Of a stretch of DNA of 5,042 nt, positions 1 to 5,042 are shown piece by piece. The notes beneath the pieces are model-generated. The model saw nothing but the letters and a program-made list of their open reading frames with translations, searched no databases and was not told where the DNA came from. The DNA is from JAEUMD01 sp964559355 (GTDB taxonomy: Bacteria; Pseudomonadota; Alphaproteobacteria; Rhizobiales; Hyphomicrobiaceae), in the NCBI GenBank assembly GCA_964559355.1, contig CAZLHQ010000207.1, positions 1 through 5,042 on the forward strand, in the 5' to 3' direction. The first letter of the stretch is position 1; each line of letters opens with the position of its first letter. A program made the translations under genes and the position numbers.

Positions 1-252
1 CTGATCGTCGCCTTGGTGAGCCATTACCTCACCAACTAGCTAATCAGACGCGGGCCCATCTAAAGGCGATAAATCTTTCCCCTTGCGGGCTTATGCGGTA
101 TTACTCCAAGTTTCCCTGGGCTATTCCGCACCTCTAGGTAGGTTCCCACGTGTTACTCACCCGTCTGCCACTCCCCTTGCGGGGCGTTCGACTTGCATGT
201 GTTAGGCCTGCCGCCAGCGTTCGTTCTGAGCCAGGATCAAACTCTCAAGTTG
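1..252 (-). rRNA. rrs: 16S ribosomal RNA, 5' part (continues beyond left edge)
   Basis: Read on the minus strand, this is the 5' end of small-subunit rRNA. The universal 27F region (AGAGTTTGATCCTGGCTCAG) is at 228-247, followed by the conserved AACGAACGCTGGCGGCAGGC stretch and ACATGCAAGTCGAACG. GACGGGTGAGTAACACGTGG and the CCAAGGCGACGATCAG segment come later, the last at the window edge. The mature 5' end is placed near 252 by alignment in memory with E. coli 16S (AAATTGAAGAGTTTGATC); it could be off by a few bases. The very short V1 hairpin tip (CCCCGCAAGGGG) and the short V2 arm are typical of Alphaproteobacteria. Only about one sixth of the gene is present, so 23S, 5S and spacer tRNAs lie to the left. 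No disruption is seen. Confidence 0.97.
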
Positions 253-274
253 AAGAGTTGGATTCTGGTTTTGG

Positions 275-294
275 CTTGGAGGAAACTCTCCAAG
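275..294 (-). other. Hairpin just upstream of mature 16S 5' end
   Basis: Bases 275-282 pair with 287-294 (CTTGGAGG / TCTCCAAG, seven Watson-Crick pairs plus one wobble) around a four-base loop. It ends about 22 nt before the mature 16S 5' end. This placement suggests a role in precursor processing or leader folding. That is inference; only the pairing is seen. Confidence 0.5.
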
Positions 295-472
295 GATTAC
301 TGCGTAACGGGCACCTTCACACTCTGACCTCGCACCGATCGCTCGGCGCGCGTCATGGTGATGGCTGAAACGCAGTTTTCGCCAGAGTCTGTTTTAAATC
401 GCGAACCCATATTTCAGAGCTCGAGATCCGCCAGGACTCCGCCGTCTGCGTTTCCCTTTCTTCAAAACCACT

Positions 473-484
473 TGTCAAAGAGCA
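473..484 (-). promoter_or_regulatory. rRNA antitermination boxA
   Basis: The minus strand reads TGCTCTTTGACA, one base different from the E. coli rrn boxA (TGCTCTTTAACA). In rrn operons boxA RNA binds NusB-NusE and loads the antitermination complex so that polymerase passes through untranslated rRNA without Rho termination. It sits about 220 nt upstream of mature 16S and about 150 nt downstream of the predicted transcription start, on the same strand as the rRNA. Confidence 0.88.
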
Positions 485-505
485 AACCGCGACGAGTACT
501 CCTCA

Positions 506-522
506 CCGATCTTTTGGATCGG
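506..522 (-). promoter_or_regulatory. boxB-like hairpin upstream of boxA
   Basis: This is a perfect 6-bp inverted repeat (CCGATC / GATCGG) with a five-base loop (CAAAA in the RNA), 21 nt upstream of boxA. The boxB-then-boxA order matches the usual rrn leader nut-like arrangement. The structure is seen; the boxB role is inferred from position, since boxB sequence is poorly conserved. Confidence 0.6.
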
Positions 523-543
523 CTCCGAGACAACGAGGCTCCA

Positions 544-560
544 ACCTGGGCGTCCCAGGT
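544..560 (-). other. Leader hairpin
   Basis: This is a perfect 7-bp inverted repeat (ACCTGGG / CCCAGGT) with a 3-nt loop inside the rRNA leader, upstream of the boxB-like hairpin. No U-run follows it in the RNA, so it is not an intrinsic terminator. It is probably part of the leader fold. Confidence 0.45.
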
Positions 561-619
561 GGGAACCGCATGTTATCAGAGAAGAGCGATGCCCGTCGAG
601 GGCGGCGAAGCACTGTGTG

Positions 620-632
620 CCTCGCAACGAGG
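620..632 (-). other. Hairpin at predicted 5' end of rRNA transcript
   Basis: CCTCG / CGAGG pair around a 3-nt loop (TTG in the minus strand) immediately downstream of the -10 element, so the hairpin would include or directly follow the first nucleotides of the transcript. A 5' stem of this kind could protect the precursor; that function is inference. Confidence 0.4.
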
Positions 633-636
633 ATTG

Positions 637-665
637 AATTAATAGCATCCCCGCCGCCTTGTCAA
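637..665 (-). promoter_or_regulatory. rRNA operon promoter (sigma-70 type)
   Basis: A perfect -35 hexamer TTGACA is at 660-665 on the minus strand. An A/T-rich -10 region (TATTAATT, 637-644) allows TATTAA at 15 bp, ATTAAT at 16 bp or TTAATT at 17 bp spacing. The spacer is GC-rich (AGGCGGCGGGGATGC), which makes the two boxes stand out. Position (~380 nt before 16S, upstream of boxB/boxA) and strand fit the main rrn promoter. The exact -10 register and the start (about 630-632) are not certain. Confidence 0.82.
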
Positions 666-670
666 CGGCC

Positions 671-684
671 TTAATGAAAAAAAT
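671..684 (-). promoter_or_regulatory. UP-like A/T tract upstream of rRNA -35
   Basis: The minus strand reads ATTTTTTTCATTAA directly upstream of the -35 box, at roughly -42 to -55. Such A/T tracts (UP elements) bind the RNA polymerase alpha C-terminal domain and boost rRNA promoters. The tract is seen against a GC-rich background; the function is inferred from position. Confidence 0.55.
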
Positions 685-689
685 CGAGC

Positions 690-1203
690 CGACCCGGCAT
701 TTTTGTTATAACCTACTGGAAAAAAACAACTATTTCTTGCGGGTCGAATGCTTAAAAGTGCCCCGCAGGGCCCTGCGAAGCAACATCAGCATGCGCCGCA
801 GCAACGGCAGCGCAACATTCGCAGCGGCGAATGCCCGTTGTTCTGCGGGCGCGGCCCTCATCGCGGTGAATGCGAATGGCACCGCGTATGCTCGTTGGCG
901 AATGGCCGCCATCAACATGCCCGGATTTGCGGGCCAAGCTCAGTTGGCATCGACAAATCGCCTTTTGACAGGCAGCGCGAAGGTCACGAAGCTGGTAAGA
1001 ATGGGTCAATATCGCGGCCTCGCAAGCGCCGCTGACGCGGTCATTACCCCACGGGGCAACGAGCACAATCGCGGTGCAGACGACGGGGCAGGTTGCGCGC
1101 CGGGCGGCGTACTTCGCAGTTGAGGGCGAAACAAAATTTAACTTCGTCAATGAGTTGAGGCTACAGGGTCGCACGCGGGACGAGGCCAAAAAGCGGCAAG
1201 CTG
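690..1203. other. Gene-free stretch between rRNA promoter and peptidase gene
   Basis: I see no supportable gene in these ~510 bp. Frames are open in both directions because of the GC content, but their translations look random: arginine-, alanine- and cysteine-rich with no domain pattern, and no Shine-Dalgarno before their starts. The left part (702-740) is A/T-rich and may belong to the upstream control region of the rRNA promoter. A 7-bp inverted repeat with an 11-nt loop is at 862-886. The promoter of the plus-strand peptidase must lie here or downstream, but no good -35/-10 pair was found; a TTGACA at 965-970 lacks a matching -10, and an A/T-rich patch is at 1130-1142. Confidence 0.55.
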
Positions 1204-3276
1204 ATGGCCATGCGGCAGGGGTGGGAGAGGGTCGAGCTAACCGTGGTGCAGCGATTTCGCGAGAGACGAAGCGCCAAGCAGCATCCGCTGGCCGGAGGCA
1301 CGCGCCCTGCCGGGCTGCCCAACGTCTATCGTGGTCGCGGCGGGCGCGCGTTGCGCGATCTCTACGAAGCCGATCATGGCGCTGCCCCACCTGGCGGGCG
1401 GTTTCGCTGGCTGATGAGCACCGTGCTCGCCGGCGGCGTCGGCGCGATTGCGATTTTCACGGTGATTTACGGCTCCGCCGACCCGCGCGAAAGCTCCGAT
1501 ACCTTGCTGCCAGCGTTGCGACGCATCGGCGAGGGCAACCTGCCGGCACCCGCGATGCCCAATCTTCGCCGTCTCGCCGGACTGAACTGGTTCACGCCCA
1601 AGTCCGATCGCATGGAGATGACGAGTGGCGCCACCTCGACGCGATTCGTCATCCACGAAAAGCTGCATCAGCGGCGCAATGGACGCGACTACATCCACGC
1701 CAAGCCCTACGTGCGCATACTGGCGCGACTGGCGCAGCCAACCGGTGAGTTTGCCGAGAAGATACCGCCCTTCAATCCGTTCCGACTCTACGCCAACAAC
1801 ACGCCGATCAACGATGGCGAGGGTGAGGGCGAGGAAACGGCTGGCGCGCAGAATGCCGACGTGGTGATCCGCGTTGTCGAGCTGCTGGGCGGCGTTCTAC
1901 CTATCGAAGATGGCCAGCGCATGGAGCCCTCCGAGGTCGCCGAGATCGTTGTCCGCGCAGAAGATGCACTGCGCACGCCGGTGAGCGATCTGGTGCACGT
2001 TTCGGAGGAAGGCAAACCGGTCAACACCGCCCTGGCGCCTGCCCCCAACACCACCATTCTCGCCAAGACGGGCGGCGACGTCATCGAGCCGACCTCCGAC
2101 ATCGAGGATGGCGAGCTCAGCATCATCAAAGTTGGCAAGGGCGAGACGCTGACGCAAATTCTCACCAAGGCTGGCGCCGATCAATGGCAAGCCAAGGCGA
2201 TGGTGGAGGCGGCGCGCGGCACATTCCACGAGCGCGAACTGGAGCCGGGCAACGAAGTGCACTTGACGCTCGTTGCCGGGCTCGGCGACCAGAACCGGAA
2301 AGAGCCGGCACGATTTTCGATCTATGCCGACGGCCACGTCCACAAAGTGACCGTTACGCGCGGCCCCTCAGGCGAGTTCGAAGCGACCAAAACGCCGATC
2401 GGGGCAGAGGCTGCGGTGCGGGCGCTGCTCACCGACGACGACGAGGCGCTGCGCAATGTCACGCTTTACGCGAGCTTGTATTTCGCGCTGCTGCAACAAA
2501 GCGTCGATCCCGATCTCATCGTGCAGATTCTCAAGGTTCATGCCTACGAGACAGACTACCGGCGCCGGGTGCGCGCAGGCGACCAGCTCGAGCTGTTCTT
2601 CGACGTGAACGACGAGCACGCCAACGACAAGCAATTGGGCGAACTGCTTTACACTGCCATCACCGCCGCCGGCGAAACCTCGCGCTTCTACCGCTATCGA
2701 ACACCCGATGGCATCGTCGATTTCTACGACGAGCAGGGCAACAACTCGAAGAAGTTCTTGATGCGTCGCCCGGTGCGCGGCAACGACGTGCGGCTCACAT
2801 CCGGCTTCGGCTTCCGCTTCCACCCCTTGCTCAACGATCGCAAGATGCACACCGGCGTCGACTGGGCGGCGCCACCAGGAACGCCGATCCTGGCATCCGG
2901 CAACGGCGTCGTGGAACAGGCTGGCCGCAAGGGTCAATACGGCAACTACGTGCGCATCCGCCACGCGAACGGCTATCAGACTGCCTATGGCCACATGTCG
3001 AAAATTGCCGCCGGAATGCGCGACGGCATCAAGGTCAAGCAGGGACAGGTGATCGGCTTCGTCGGCTCGACGGGTTTGTCGTCTGGCCCGCATCTGCACT
3101 TCGAGGTGCTGGTGAACTCGCGCTTCGTCAACCCGATGTCGATTCAGGTTCCCCACGAGCGCCAGCTCGATGGCAAGCAGCTTGCCGATTACCAGAAAGA
3201 GCGCGCCCGCATCGACGAATTGATGCGGCGTGCACCGGTGATGACCGCATCAAAGCAGGCCAGCGGAACCCAATAG
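1204..3276 (+). CDS. Membrane-anchored M23-family (LytM-type) metallopeptidase
   Basis: This 690-residue protein is predicted to cut peptide cross-links of peptidoglycan in the periplasm, or to regulate such cutting. A basic, probably cytoplasmic N-terminus (1-68) precedes one transmembrane segment (about 69-91, WLMSTVLAGGVGAIAIFTVIYG). A long periplasmic region follows, including a LysM/OapA-like part near 305-365 (IIKVGKGETLTQIL) and a section near 440-480 (YETDYRRRVRAGDQLELFFD) typical of the part before M23 domains in Csd3/MepM-like proteins. The M23 domain spans about 530-645. Expected zinc ligands are H549 and D553 (HTGVD) and H632; H597 (YGHMS) and H630 (HLHFEV) are the catalytic histidines. 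All are present, so it should be active rather than a degenerate EnvC/NlpD-type activator. The layout matches long rhizobial M23 proteins. The start is uncertain: ATG 1204 and ATG 1210 lack a good Shine-Dalgarno, while GTG 1243 or 1246 follow a GGAGAGG at 1224-1230. The gene is monocistronic, diverges from the rRNA operon and converges on the PilZ gene. Confidence 0.93.
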   Translation: MAMRQGWERVELTVVQRFRERRSAKQHPLAGGTRPAGLPNVYRGRGGRALRDLYEADHGAAPPGGRFRWLMSTVLAGGVGAIAIFTVIYGSADPRESSDTLLPALRRIGEGNLPAPAMPNLRRLAGLNWFTPKSDRMEMTSGATSTRFVIHEKLHQRRNGRDYIHAKPYVRILARLAQPTGEFAEKIPPFNPFRLYANNTPINDGEGEGEETAGAQNADVVIRVVELLGGVLPIEDGQRMEPSEVAEIVVRAEDALRTPVSDLVHVSEEGKPVNTALAPAPNTTILAKTGGDVIEPTSDIEDGELSIIKVGKGETLTQILTKAGADQWQAKAMVEAARGTFHERELEPGNEVHLTLVAGLGDQNRKEPARFSIYADGHVHKVTVTRGPSGEFEATKTPIGAEAAVRALLTDDDEALRNVTLYASLYFALLQQSVDPDLIVQILKVHAYETDYRRRVRAGDQLELFFDVNDEHANDKQLGELLYTAITAAGETSRFYRYRTPDGIVDFYDEQGNNSKKFLMRRPVRGNDVRLTSGFGFRFHPLLNDRKMHTGVDWAAPPGTPILASGNGVVEQAGRKGQYGNYVRIRHANGYQTAYGHMSKIAAGMRDGIKVKQGQVIGFVGSTGLSSGPHLHFEVLVNSRFVNPMSIQVPHERQLDGKQLADYQKERARIDELMRRAPVMTASKQASGTQ

Positions 3277-3298
3277 TTCATCGCCCAATAGCTCATCG
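3269..3298 (+). repeat. 15-bp tandem duplication spanning the peptidase stop codon
   Basis: CCCAATAGTTCATCG (3269-3283) is followed directly by CCCAATAGCTCATCG (3284-3298), two copies with one T/C difference. The first copy contains the stop codon TAG (3274-3276). The second repeats TAG in the same frame at 3289-3291, since 15 is a multiple of three. Replication slippage is the simplest origin. The result is a backup in-frame stop five codons downstream. Confidence 0.85.
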
Positions 3299-3371
3299 AA
3301 TGGTGGCAAGCTGGTGCATGCCGTCGCCAGACCGGACTGCGACACGGCTCGCGTCAGCGCGATTCTGCTAC

Positions 3372-4337
3372 CTATGGGCGCGTGAGGAATCTCAAGGCTG
3401 GCGCATCGTCGACGAGCGGCGTTTCGAAGACGATGCCGGCGCGTCCCTCTTGGCTCCAGACGACACTGCCTGGAAGCACCATCGACTGATCGACGATGAT
3501 GACGACCCGTTCACCCGTTCCAACCGGCTTGGAAACCTGTACGCCCGCACCCCCTGTCGAGATATCCAGGAACCGGATCGGATGGCGCTCGCTGCCAATC
3601 ATCATGATTGCATCGCAATCGACCTTGACGCGCGGCGAACGACGCGCCTCGGCCCACTCCGGCAATGTAACGCAGCCATCCGACTGCATGAGTTCGGTTC
3701 CGCCATTTTCGGCTGAACGCAACAGCGACATCAGCGCATCGCTGGCATCGGCTGGCCCGACGATATGGAACGTCGACAATGCCAAGTCGATCGCCTCGAG
3801 CAGACGGTAGGCACTGCCGCACACCTTCCGCCACGCCCACACCAATCCCTCACCGTCCTCGGCCTGCAACAAGCGGTGGTCCCAGCCGCTTGCGACATAA
3901 CCAAGCGTCTGGTTGATGCCCGCTGCGAGATCCTCGTGAAACACTTCCAGTGCCGCACTTACGGCGGCAGCAGGTTCGAAGCGGCGATAGCGTGTCGAGG
4001 CGAGCGTCAGCTTGGACGTTCCGCCGGGGAAAAAGCGCGTCAAAGCGCGCGCCTGCGCACCCGGGACGCCCGCTGCGATCGCGTTTGCAACATTGGCGGA
4101 AACCGCCGCCAGCAGCGCCATCCGTGTCGCTTCAGGGCGCAACGCCAACAGCAATGCCAAAGCGCGTGGGCGCGAGACTTCCGGTTGCAGCGGTGTCAAG
4201 GCATCGTAAACCAATCGCGCCAGCGCCAATTCGGAGTTCCACGGCACGTCGGTGCCGCCCCGCACACCCGCTGCTTGCGGGCTTGTCAGAGCGACGAAAT
4301 TTGCAGAAGGCATCGCAGCGGCTTTGCCGTTCTGCAT
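3372..4337 (-). CDS. PilZ-domain protein, putative c-di-GMP receptor
   Basis: This 321-residue protein ends in a PilZ domain (about 228-312), which binds cyclic di-GMP. Both binding motifs are intact: RxxxR as R232-R233-S-P-R236, and DxSxxG as D258-I-S260-T-G-G263. Downstream strands (VVIIVDQSMVLPGSVVWSQE, GIVFETPL) fit the PilZ beta barrel. Residues 1 to ~225 match no family I recognise; they look mostly alpha-helical and alanine/leucine-rich, with no signal peptide or clear membrane segment, so the protein is probably cytoplasmic. PilZ proteins usually transmit c-di-GMP to motility, polysaccharide or cell-cycle targets; which one applies here cannot be read from the sequence. The start at 4337 was chosen because AGGAGA lies 7 nt before it. 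An in-frame ATG at 4397 would add 20 residues but has no Shine-Dalgarno and sits only a few bases after a possible transcription start. It appears to be a single gene, convergent with the peptidase (95-bp gap) and downstream of clpB on the same strand, behind a terminator. Confidence 0.88.
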   Translation of the reverse strand: MQNGKAAAMPSANFVALTSPQAAGVRGGTDVPWNSELALARLVYDALTPLQPEVSRPRALALLLALRPEATRMALLAAVSANVANAIAAGVPGAQARALTRFFPGGTSKLTLASTRYRRFEPAAAVSAALEVFHEDLAAGINQTLGYVASGWDHRLLQAEDGEGLVWAWRKVCGSAYRLLEAIDLALSTFHIVGPADASDALMSLLRSAENGGTELMQSDGCVTLPEWAEARRSPRVKVDCDAIMMIGSERHPIRFLDISTGGAGVQVSKPVGTGERVVIIVDQSMVLPGSVVWSQEGRAGIVFETPLVDDAPALRFLTRP

Positions 4338-4344
4338 CAGCCAT

Positions 4345-4350
4345 TCTCCT
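4345..4350 (-). promoter_or_regulatory. Shine-Dalgarno deciding the PilZ gene start
   Basis: AGGAGA on the minus strand lies 7 nt before the ATG at 4337. No comparable site precedes the in-frame ATG at 4397. The out-of-frame ATG at 4344 touches the site directly, too close to use it. This supports the 321-residue product. Confidence 0.75.
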
Positions 4351-4355
4351 GATTC

Positions 4356-4369
4356 CAAATTCGAATTGG
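4356..4369. repeat. Palindrome in the PilZ gene 5' region
   Basis: The core AATTCGAATT (4358-4367) is a perfect 10-bp palindrome, extended by one further pair after a single mismatch (CAAATTCGAATTGG). It lies 5 nt upstream of the Shine-Dalgarno and about 30 nt downstream of the possible transcription start. It could be an operator for a dimeric regulator. As an RNA hairpin it has no room for a loop without melting the centre. Function unknown; it may be chance. Confidence 0.4.
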
Positions 4370-4405
4370 CGCCCCGTGAACCTCGGTTAGGGCTCATGGC
4401 TTTCT

Positions 4406-4437
4406 ATTCTAGGTTGGGTGCCTTGAAAACTTCTTAA
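4406..4437 (-). promoter_or_regulatory. Candidate PilZ gene promoter with CtrA-like box
   Basis: The minus strand has a -10-like TAGAAT at 4406-4411. Its -35 area holds TTAA-N7-TCAA (4423-4437), one base from the alphaproteobacterial CtrA consensus TTAA-N7-TTAA. The pair of half-sites would cover about -24 to -38 relative to a start near 4399, where CtrA-activated promoters usually carry the box. No good TTGACA-type -35 is present, which is also usual for activator-dependent promoters. The motif is seen; CtrA control is inferred, and a short A/T-rich motif like this can arise by chance. Confidence 0.4.
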
Positions 4438-4472
4438 CACCCGGCAGAGCGTCGGAGCGGCCCAGCGCGCCC

Positions 4473-4509
4473 GGAATGAAAGACCCCGGAGGCGATGCCG
4501 CCACCGGGG
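4473..4509 (-). terminator. Intrinsic terminator after clpB
   Basis: A strong hairpin lies about 60 nt past the clpB stop. CCCCGG (4504-4509) and CCGGGG (4484-4489, both as read on the minus strand) flank an inner GGCG-GCAT-CGCC stem, separated by one T-T mismatch on each level, for ten pairs in all. The RNA then runs into UCUUUCAUU, a weak, interrupted U-tract. It should insulate the PilZ gene from clpB transcription. It is moderately strong rather than canonical because of the broken U-run. Confidence 0.7.
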
Positions 4510-4568
4510 TTGATCTCAGATAGACCCATTCTGTCTGCAATTCTCAGTTGCTACGATCAAGCCCTTCG

Positions 4569-5042
4569 TCAAGCCGCCGCCTTCACTGGCCAGTCGTTGA
4601 TCGTCAACGATCCATCGCGCACCGACACGCGCACGGTATCGCCATCGCGCACGCCACCGCTGAGGATCTGCTCGGCCAGCGGGTCCTGCACGTTCTTCTG
4701 GATCACACGCTTCAATGGACGCGCGCCATACGACGGGTCATAGCCGCGATTGGCGAGCCAGGTGCGCGCGGCGTCATCGAGCTTGATGGTGATCTTGCGA
4801 TCGGCAACCAGCTTCGACAACCGGGCCATCTGGATATCGACGATCGCCCCCATGTCGGCACGTTGTAGCCGGTGGAACAGGATGATCTCGTCCAAACGGT
4901 TCAAGAACTCCGGCCGGAAGCGCGCCTTGACTTCGGCCATGACGAGGTCGCGCACCGCTTCACTGTCCTCGCCCTCCGGCTGGTTGACGAGGTACTCCGC
5001 GCCCATGTTCGAGGTCATGATGATGAGCGTATTCTTGAAGTC
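4569..5042 (-). CDS. clpB: ATP-dependent disaggregase ClpB, C-terminal part (continues beyond right edge)
   Basis: The last 157 residues of ClpB, the Hsp100 AAA+ chaperone that threads aggregated proteins through a hexameric pore and hands them on with DnaK. The fragment opens at DFKNTLIIMTSNMG, the sensor-1 segment of the second ATPase domain (asparagine of TSN). The arginine-finger segment RPEFLNRLDEII follows. The small C-terminal domain carries the sensor-2 motif YGARPLKR and then the typical DPLAEQILSG, ending with a short tail (NDWPVKAAA). EYLVNQPEGED is the form seen in alphaproteobacterial ClpB. The internal ATG at 5018 is not a start: the frame is open to the window edge and the preceding codons are conserved ClpB sequence. 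No defect is seen in this part. Full-length ClpB is about 860-880 residues, so most of the gene lies to the right. Confidence 0.96.
   Translation of the reverse strand, partial: DFKNTLIIMTSNMGAEYLVNQPEGEDSEAVRDLVMAEVKARFRPEFLNRLDEIILFHRLQRADMGAIVDIQMARLSKLVADRKITIKLDDAARTWLANRGYDPSYGARPLKRVIQKNVQDPLAEQILSGGVRDGDTVRVSVRDGSLTINDWPVKAAA

Larger units (their letters stand above)
253..631 (-). other. 16S rRNA transcript leader (5' external spacer)
   Basis: This stretch of about 380 nt lies between the predicted rRNA promoter and the mature 16S 5' end. It would be transcribed as precursor rRNA and removed by RNases. It holds a boxA, a hairpin just upstream of boxA, and hairpins at 544-560, 620-632 and 275-294. 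Short open frames across it show no ribosome-binding sites or protein-like composition, so I treat it as noncoding. The RNase III processing stem cannot be verified because its partner lies 3' of 16S, outside the window. The start at ~631 is inferred from the -10 position. Confidence 0.8.

Noticed and set aside
328..511. Repeated CACCGATC within CCTCGCACCGATC (328-340) and CCTCACCGATC (501-511) in the rRNA leader
   Set aside because: Too short, and unequal in spacing, to treat as a designed repeat. The second copy is explained by the boxB-like hairpin.
150..642. Short open frames across the 16S 5' end and rRNA leader
   Set aside because: They overlap rRNA and its leader on the opposite strand and have no protein-like features.
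965..970. Perfect TTGACA on the plus strand, considered as the peptidase promoter -35
   Set aside because: At 16-18 bp downstream the sequence is CGAAGC/GAAGCT/AAGCTG, which is not a -10. The nearest -10-like TAAGAA is 25 bp away.
659..1123. Open frame of 154 codons on the plus strand upstream of the peptidase
   Set aside because: It begins inside the rRNA promoter, has no Shine-Dalgarno, and its translation is low-complexity alanine/arginine-rich sequence without a domain pattern. GC-rich DNA leaves such frames open by chance.
752..1390. Open frame of 212 codons on the minus strand
   Set aside because: It overlaps the start of the well-supported peptidase in antisense and reads as arginine-rich random sequence.
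2368..3156. 262-codon minus-strand frame antisense to the peptidase
   Set aside because: It is the complementary-frame shadow typical of GC-rich genes, with no ribosome-binding site or recognisable motif.
3323..3362. Two small hairpins (3323-3343 with a bulge; TCGCG/CGCGA at 3349-3362) in the convergent gap, considered as a bidirectional terminator
   Set aside because: Neither is followed by a T-run on either strand and the stems are only 5-7 bp. Termination here may be Rho-dependent or lie elsewhere.
2184..3716. Long 510-codon frame on the plus strand overlapping the peptidase and the PilZ gene
   Set aside because: It is a frame-shifted shadow of the peptidase, rich in R/A/H, and runs on antisense through the PilZ coding sequence. 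No domain is seen.
1..5042. Search for mobile elements, CRISPR repeats, toxin-antitoxin or defence genes
   Set aside because: No transposase motifs, regularly spaced repeats, terminal inverted repeats or small paired genes were seen. All gene content is explained by housekeeping families.

Overview
The window comes from an alphaproteobacterium, most likely of the order Hyphomicrobiales (Rhizobiales). Three things point there: the 16S rRNA 5' end has the short-helix alphaproteobacterial form, the ClpB C-terminus has the alphaproteobacterial form, and the M23 peptidase resembles the long membrane-anchored rhizobial type. The coding sequence is GC-rich. The genus cannot be fixed from the sequence alone.

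Layout. Positions 1-252 (minus) are the first ~252 nt of a 16S rRNA gene whose remainder lies off the left edge. It is preceded (253 to ~631, minus) by a long rRNA leader containing a boxA antitermination element, a boxB-like hairpin just upstream of it, other small hairpins, and a strong sigma-70-type promoter at 637-665 with an A/T-rich UP-like tract. From ~690 to 1203 is about 0.5 kb with no convincing gene; it separates the divergent rRNA promoter from the next gene. Positions 1204-3276 (plus) encode a membrane-anchored M23-family (LytM-type) zinc endopeptidase with all active-site residues intact. Its stop codon lies inside a 15-bp tandem duplication. It faces a convergent minus-strand gene (3372-4337) for a protein with a C-terminal c-di-GMP-binding PilZ domain and an unrecognised, mostly helical N-terminal region. 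Upstream of that gene are a clear Shine-Dalgarno, a palindrome, a -10-like box and a CtrA-like half-site pair. At the right edge (4569-5042, minus) is the C-terminal 157 residues of the disaggregase ClpB, followed by a hairpin terminator.

How it fits together. This looks like ordinary chromosomal housekeeping DNA: ribosome synthesis, cell-wall remodelling, second-messenger sensing and protein disaggregation. No mobile element, CRISPR array, toxin-antitoxin pair or defence system is visible, and I found no evidence for a new multi-gene system. The points most worth a second look are the uncharacterised N-terminal part of the PilZ protein and its possible CtrA-controlled promoter, the organisation of the rRNA leader, the tandem stop duplication, and the gene-free stretch upstream of the peptidase.
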